From contig JAJDUB010000060.1 in NCBI GenBank assembly GCA_022826885.1, positions 1-54,578 on the forward strand: 54,578 nt of DNA, in the 5' to 3' direction. The notes beneath the pieces were generated by a model. That model was not told the DNA's origin, searched no databases, and saw only the letters and a list, made by a program, of their open reading frames with translations. This document shows, piece by piece, positions 51,936 to 54,578 of this stretch. The position numbers and the translations under genes were made by a program. Every line of letters starts with the position of its first letter. Position 1 is the first letter of the stretch. Source of the stretch: Gammaproteobacteria bacterium. Lineage in GTDB: Bacteria > Pseudomonadota > Gammaproteobacteria > Eutrophobiales > Eutrophobiaceae.

Positions 51936-53993
51936 TTAATCCTCTTCTTCCTTCGGTTTGTGTGCGGCTATCAGTTCTTTTTGCGTTTTTGCCGGTACCG
52001 GATCATAATGGCTGAAACTGAGGGAATAAGAGCCGGCCCCGCCGGTCATGGATTTCAGTTGTGACTGGTAATTATCCAGTTCACTCAACGGTACGCTGGC
52101 GGTAATTGTCGACATGCCGCCGGCAAGAGCGAGAGTGTTGCTGATCCGTCCCCGCTTGCCCGAAATGTCGGCGTTGATATCACCCATGGCGCCACTGGGA
52201 GCAGTCACGTCGATATCAACGATCGGTTCAAGAACGACCGGCCTGGCCTTGTGAAACGCATCAAGAAACGCTTTTTTGCCCGCGGCGATGAATGCCACCT
52301 CCTTGGAATCTACGGGATGGTGCTTCCCGTCATACACCGTCACCCTGATGTCCTGCATCGGATTGCCGGACAGGAAACCGCTTTCCAGTGCTTGTTTGAT
52401 GCCTTTCTCAACTGCGGGGATCAGGGGTTTTGGTATGACCCCGCCTACGACGGCATCGACGAACTCAAAGCCGCTGCCTCTTGGCAAGGGTTCGACTCTC
52501 AGGAAGACTTCGCCGAACTGCCCTGCCCCTCCGGTCTGTTTCTTGTGCCGATGATGTCCCTCGGCATTGGCGGTAATGGTTTCCTTGTAAGCAATTTTCG
52601 GAGGTCTTGTAGTCACTTCAACATTGTGGCGGTCCTTCAGTTTTTCCAGCATGATTCGCAGGTGGAACTCACCCAGGCCGCGGATGACCGTTTCATTTGT
52701 AGCTGCATTGTGCTCCACCAGAAAGCTTTGATCTTCAGCCCCGAGTTTGTGCAAGGCGTCTGATATTTTCTGTTCATCCCCCCTGCTCTTCGCCTGAATG
52801 GCCAGGCCGTACATGGGTGCGGGAATATCGATGGATTGCAGGTAAACCTGGTCTTCATCGTGGGAATCATGCAGCAGCGCGTTGAAATGGATCTCATCGA
52901 TTTTCGCCACAGCGCAGATGTCTCCCGGCACGCCCCGGTCTATTTCGTTATGCTCCCTGCCCTGCAGTTTCAACAAGTGCCCTACCTTGAACGGTTTGCG
53001 GCCGTCGCCGATATACAACTGGCTGTCCCTTGTTACCGTTCCCTGGTGTATCCTGAACACCCCGAGTTTGCCGACAAACGGGTCGATATTGACTTTGAAT
53101 ACGTGAGCGATCACATGCCCACCGGGGTCCGGCCTGATTTCGATCTCTTCAGCCGCGTCACCTTCACCACGGAAGACGGGAGGTGGATTGCCCTCGCCGG
53201 GATTCGGCATTAATCTTGCCAGAACTTCCAGTAATTGCGGCACCCCTGCGCCTGTTTCCGCAGAAACAAAGCATACCGGAATGAAATGGCCCTCACGCAG
53301 GGCCTGTTCAAAAGGTTCGTGAAGCTGTTCCGGCTTGATGTCCTCCCCTTGTTCCAGGTACTGCTCCATGAGTTCCTCATCCAGTTCGACGACCTGGTCG
53401 ACGATATTGACGTGAGCCTCTGCGACGGACAGAAAGTCCGTTTCCTTGCCTTCAGACTGAAAAAAACAGTCCACGACTTCGGTTCCGCCTGCCGCCGGTA
53501 AATTCAACGGCAGACATTCGCTTCCGTAGGCTTCCCTGAGTTGTTGCAGCACGGTTTCAGGATCTACGCCATCGGCATCAATCTTGTTCACAATCACCAG
53601 GCGGTCCAGTCCTCTTTCTCCGGCTGACTCCATGATCCTGCCGGTTACCATTTCAATCCCGGACTGGGCATTTACAACAACAGCGCAGGTTTCCACGGCC
53701 GGCAGAACGGATAATGCACGGCCGATAAAATCAGGATATCCCGGCGTATCGATGAGGTTGACGTGACTGCCCTGGTAATCCAGGCTGGCAATCGCGCTGT
53801 CCAGCGAATGCTGGTGAGTTTTCTCCTGCGGGTCAAAATCGCATACGGTCGTTCCCCGCGCCACCGATCCTTTCTGATTGATCGCGCCGGCGCCCTGCAG
53901 CAAGGCTTCCACGAGTGTGGTCTTGCCCGAACCGCTATGGCCGGTAATGGCAATATTGCGAATGTTTTCAGTTGAATAGGACACCGATGACAC
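51936..53993 (-). CDS. Elongation factor G-like GTPase (EF-G paralogue)
   Basis: A 685-residue translational GTPase with all EF-G domains. G1 is GHSGSGKTT (residues 18-26), G3 DTPGYPDF and G4 NKID. Canonical EF-G has HIDAGKTT at G1, and the tRNA/ribosome domain IV here reads FEFVDAVVGGVIPKPLIPAVEKG. These point to the EF-G paralogue group (EF-G2/FusA2-like), whose members act in ribosome recycling, stress or unknown steps. Its location away from rpsL-rpsG and tuf supports a paralogue. Confidence 0.9.
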   Translation of the reverse strand: MSSVSYSTENIRNIAITGHSGSGKTTLVEALLQGAGAINQKGSVARGTTVCDFDPQEKTHQHSLDSAIASLDYQGSHVNLIDTPGYPDFIGRALSVLPAVETCAVVVNAQSGIEMVTGRIMESAGERGLDRLVIVNKIDADGVDPETVLQQLREAYGSECLPLNLPAAGGTEVVDCFFQSEGKETDFLSVAEAHVNIVDQVVELDEELMEQYLEQGEDIKPEQLHEPFEQALREGHFIPVCFVSAETGAGVPQLLEVLARLMPNPGEGNPPPVFRGEGDAAEEIEIRPDPGGHVIAHVFKVNIDPFVGKLGVFRIHQGTVTRDSQLYIGDGRKPFKVGHLLKLQGREHNEIDRGVPGDICAVAKIDEIHFNALLHDSHDEDQVYLQSIDIPAPMYGLAIQAKSRGDEQKISDALHKLGAEDQSFLVEHNAATNETVIRGLGEFHLRIMLEKLKDRHNVEVTTRPPKIAYKETITANAEGHHRHKKQTGGAGQFGEVFLRVEPLPRGSGFEFVDAVVGGVIPKPLIPAVEKGIKQALESGFLSGNPMQDIRVTVYDGKHHPVDSKEVAFIAAGKKAFLDAFHKARPVVLEPIVDIDVTAPSGAMGDINADISGKRGRISNTLALAGGMSTITASVPLSELDNYQSQLKSMTGGAGSYSLSFSHYDPVPAKTQKELIAAHKPKEEED

Positions 53994-54048
53994 CTCCTCG
54001 ATCTTGTTATTGTTCCCCTGAAACTGTGGAATGATAGCACAGCATAAA

Positions 54049-54073
54049 GGGGACAGAATTAAATTCTGTCCCC
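54049..54073. repeat. REP-like palindrome between zapE and the EF-G-like gene
   Basis: Twelve-base arms GGGGACAGAATT and AATTCTGTCCCC surround a single A, a perfect palindrome in the 93-base gap. It has the same head-palindrome style as the elements at 3463, 11507 and 51878 and could serve as a terminator or be a passive REP copy. Confidence 0.75.
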
Positions 54074-54086
54074 ACCAGTTCTTTTG

Positions 54087-54578
54087 TCAGTCCGGCAAAT
54101 GCGCACGGCCCAGGTATTCATGGGATTGCATTTCGGTAAGCCTGCTTGCGGTGCGCCTGTATTCCCGGGCCAGGCGCTTGCCGACGTAAAGCCCCTGTGC
54201 TGCGACCATCGCCGAAACAATCAGCTTGACGTTGCGGTCATAAAATTCATCAACCATGATAATAAAACGCCTTGCCCTGTCATTGTCCATATCATCCATT
54301 TGCGGGATGCCCTCCACGAAGACCGTTTGAAACTGCCGGGCTATTTCAATGTAATCGGCAACGCCGCGGGGACCGTCACACAACTCGATGAAATCAAACC
54401 AGACCACGCCGGAAGCGAGTCGTTTTACTTTCAGTTCACGGCCTTCCAATTCAACGGTAGTATTCGCTTCGGCGGTTTCCGAAGCGATTTTTGCAAAACT
54501 CTCAGTCAGACGTTGCCGGCTGTTGGCGTCCAGGGGATGGTGATAGGTCCTGGCCTGGTCCAGGTAACGCAAGCGATA
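54087..54578 (-). CDS. zapE: Cell division protein ZapE (AFG1-like ATPase), partial
   Basis: The C-terminal 163 codons of a ZapE/AFG1-family ATPase; the start and Walker motifs lie beyond the right edge. RLASGVVWFDFIELCDGPRG, PQMDDMDNDRARRFIIMVDEFYDR and the ending FDRTASRLTEM-like (here TASRLTEMQSHEYLG) are typical of the family. ZapE associates with the Z ring during division, particularly under stress or low oxygen. Confidence 0.92.
   Translation of the reverse strand, partial: YRLRYLDQARTYHHPLDANSRQRLTESFAKIASETAEANTTVELEGRELKVKRLASGVVWFDFIELCDGPRGVADYIEIARQFQTVFVEGIPQMDDMDNDRARRFIIMVDEFYDRNVKLIVSAMVAAQGLYVGKRLAREYRRTASRLTEMQSHEYLGRAHLPD

Noticed and set aside
1-54578. CRISPR array
   Set aside because: No regularly spaced repeats were seen on reading; the only tandem tract is the 7-base unit at 8338-8365.

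Overview
The window looks like a chromosomal piece of a gammaproteobacterium. The order rpsF-rpsR-DUF2232-rplI-dnaB-radA without priB, a uvrA/ssb divergent pair, a DUF934/sirohaem reductase pair and a zapE-type ATPase all fit that class. GC content is high and gene packing is tight, except in one AT-richer block (about 11.5-19.25 kb). No rRNA, tRNA or CRISPR array is visible. Sodium pumping and PHA synthesis would suit a marine or saline habitat, but that is inference.

Region 1 (1-11.5 kb) is a catabolic locus. The minus strand carries, in transcription order, a Rid-family protein, a MarR regulator, a fused FAD monooxygenase/Old-Yellow-Enzyme protein of the 2-aminobenzoyl-CoA monooxygenase/reductase or salicylyl-CoA 5-hydroxylase type, Rieske dioxygenase alpha and beta subunits, a DUF485 protein, an ActP-like symporter and an acyl-CoA ligase that runs off the window. 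Divergent from it are gcdA, a 42-codon gcdD and gcdB of a Na+-pumping glutaconyl-CoA decarboxylase.

Region 2 (11.5-19.25 kb) is an island: a two-gene system of unknown function (228 and 975 codons), a transposase remnant, an MmeI-like type IIL restriction-modification enzyme and a DUF4258 toxin-antitoxin-like pair. It separates gcdA/D/B from the biotin carrier gcdC. After gcdC come a glutaryl-CoA-dehydrogenase-like flavoprotein, an SDR, an enoyl-CoA hydratase, a second acyl-CoA dehydrogenase and mtaB. The two halves together suggest glutaryl-CoA -> glutaconyl-CoA -> crotonyl-CoA plus CO2, with the decarboxylation energy kept as a sodium gradient. Active-site residues of the first dehydrogenase support the non-decarboxylating type.

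Region 3 (24.7-35.9 kb) holds housekeeping and storage genes: a PilZ-like protein, msrA, a KamA-family radical SAM enzyme with a UUG start, a GST, sfsA followed by the tail of a lost metallo-beta-lactamase-fold gene, PHA synthase with thiolase, leuD-leuC and a secreted Sel1-repeat protein.

Region 4 (36-54.6 kb) holds radA, dnaB, rplI, DUF2232, rpsR and rpsF (with a possible S6:S18 leader hairpin), a PfkB kinase, uvrA and ssb. A partner-switching module follows (double-sensor PP2C phosphatase, HATPase kinase, STAS antagonist), then a sirohaem sulfite/nitrite reductase with DUF934, an EF-G paralogue and partial zapE. REP-like palindromes with GGGAC/GGGGTC heads lie in several intergenic gaps.
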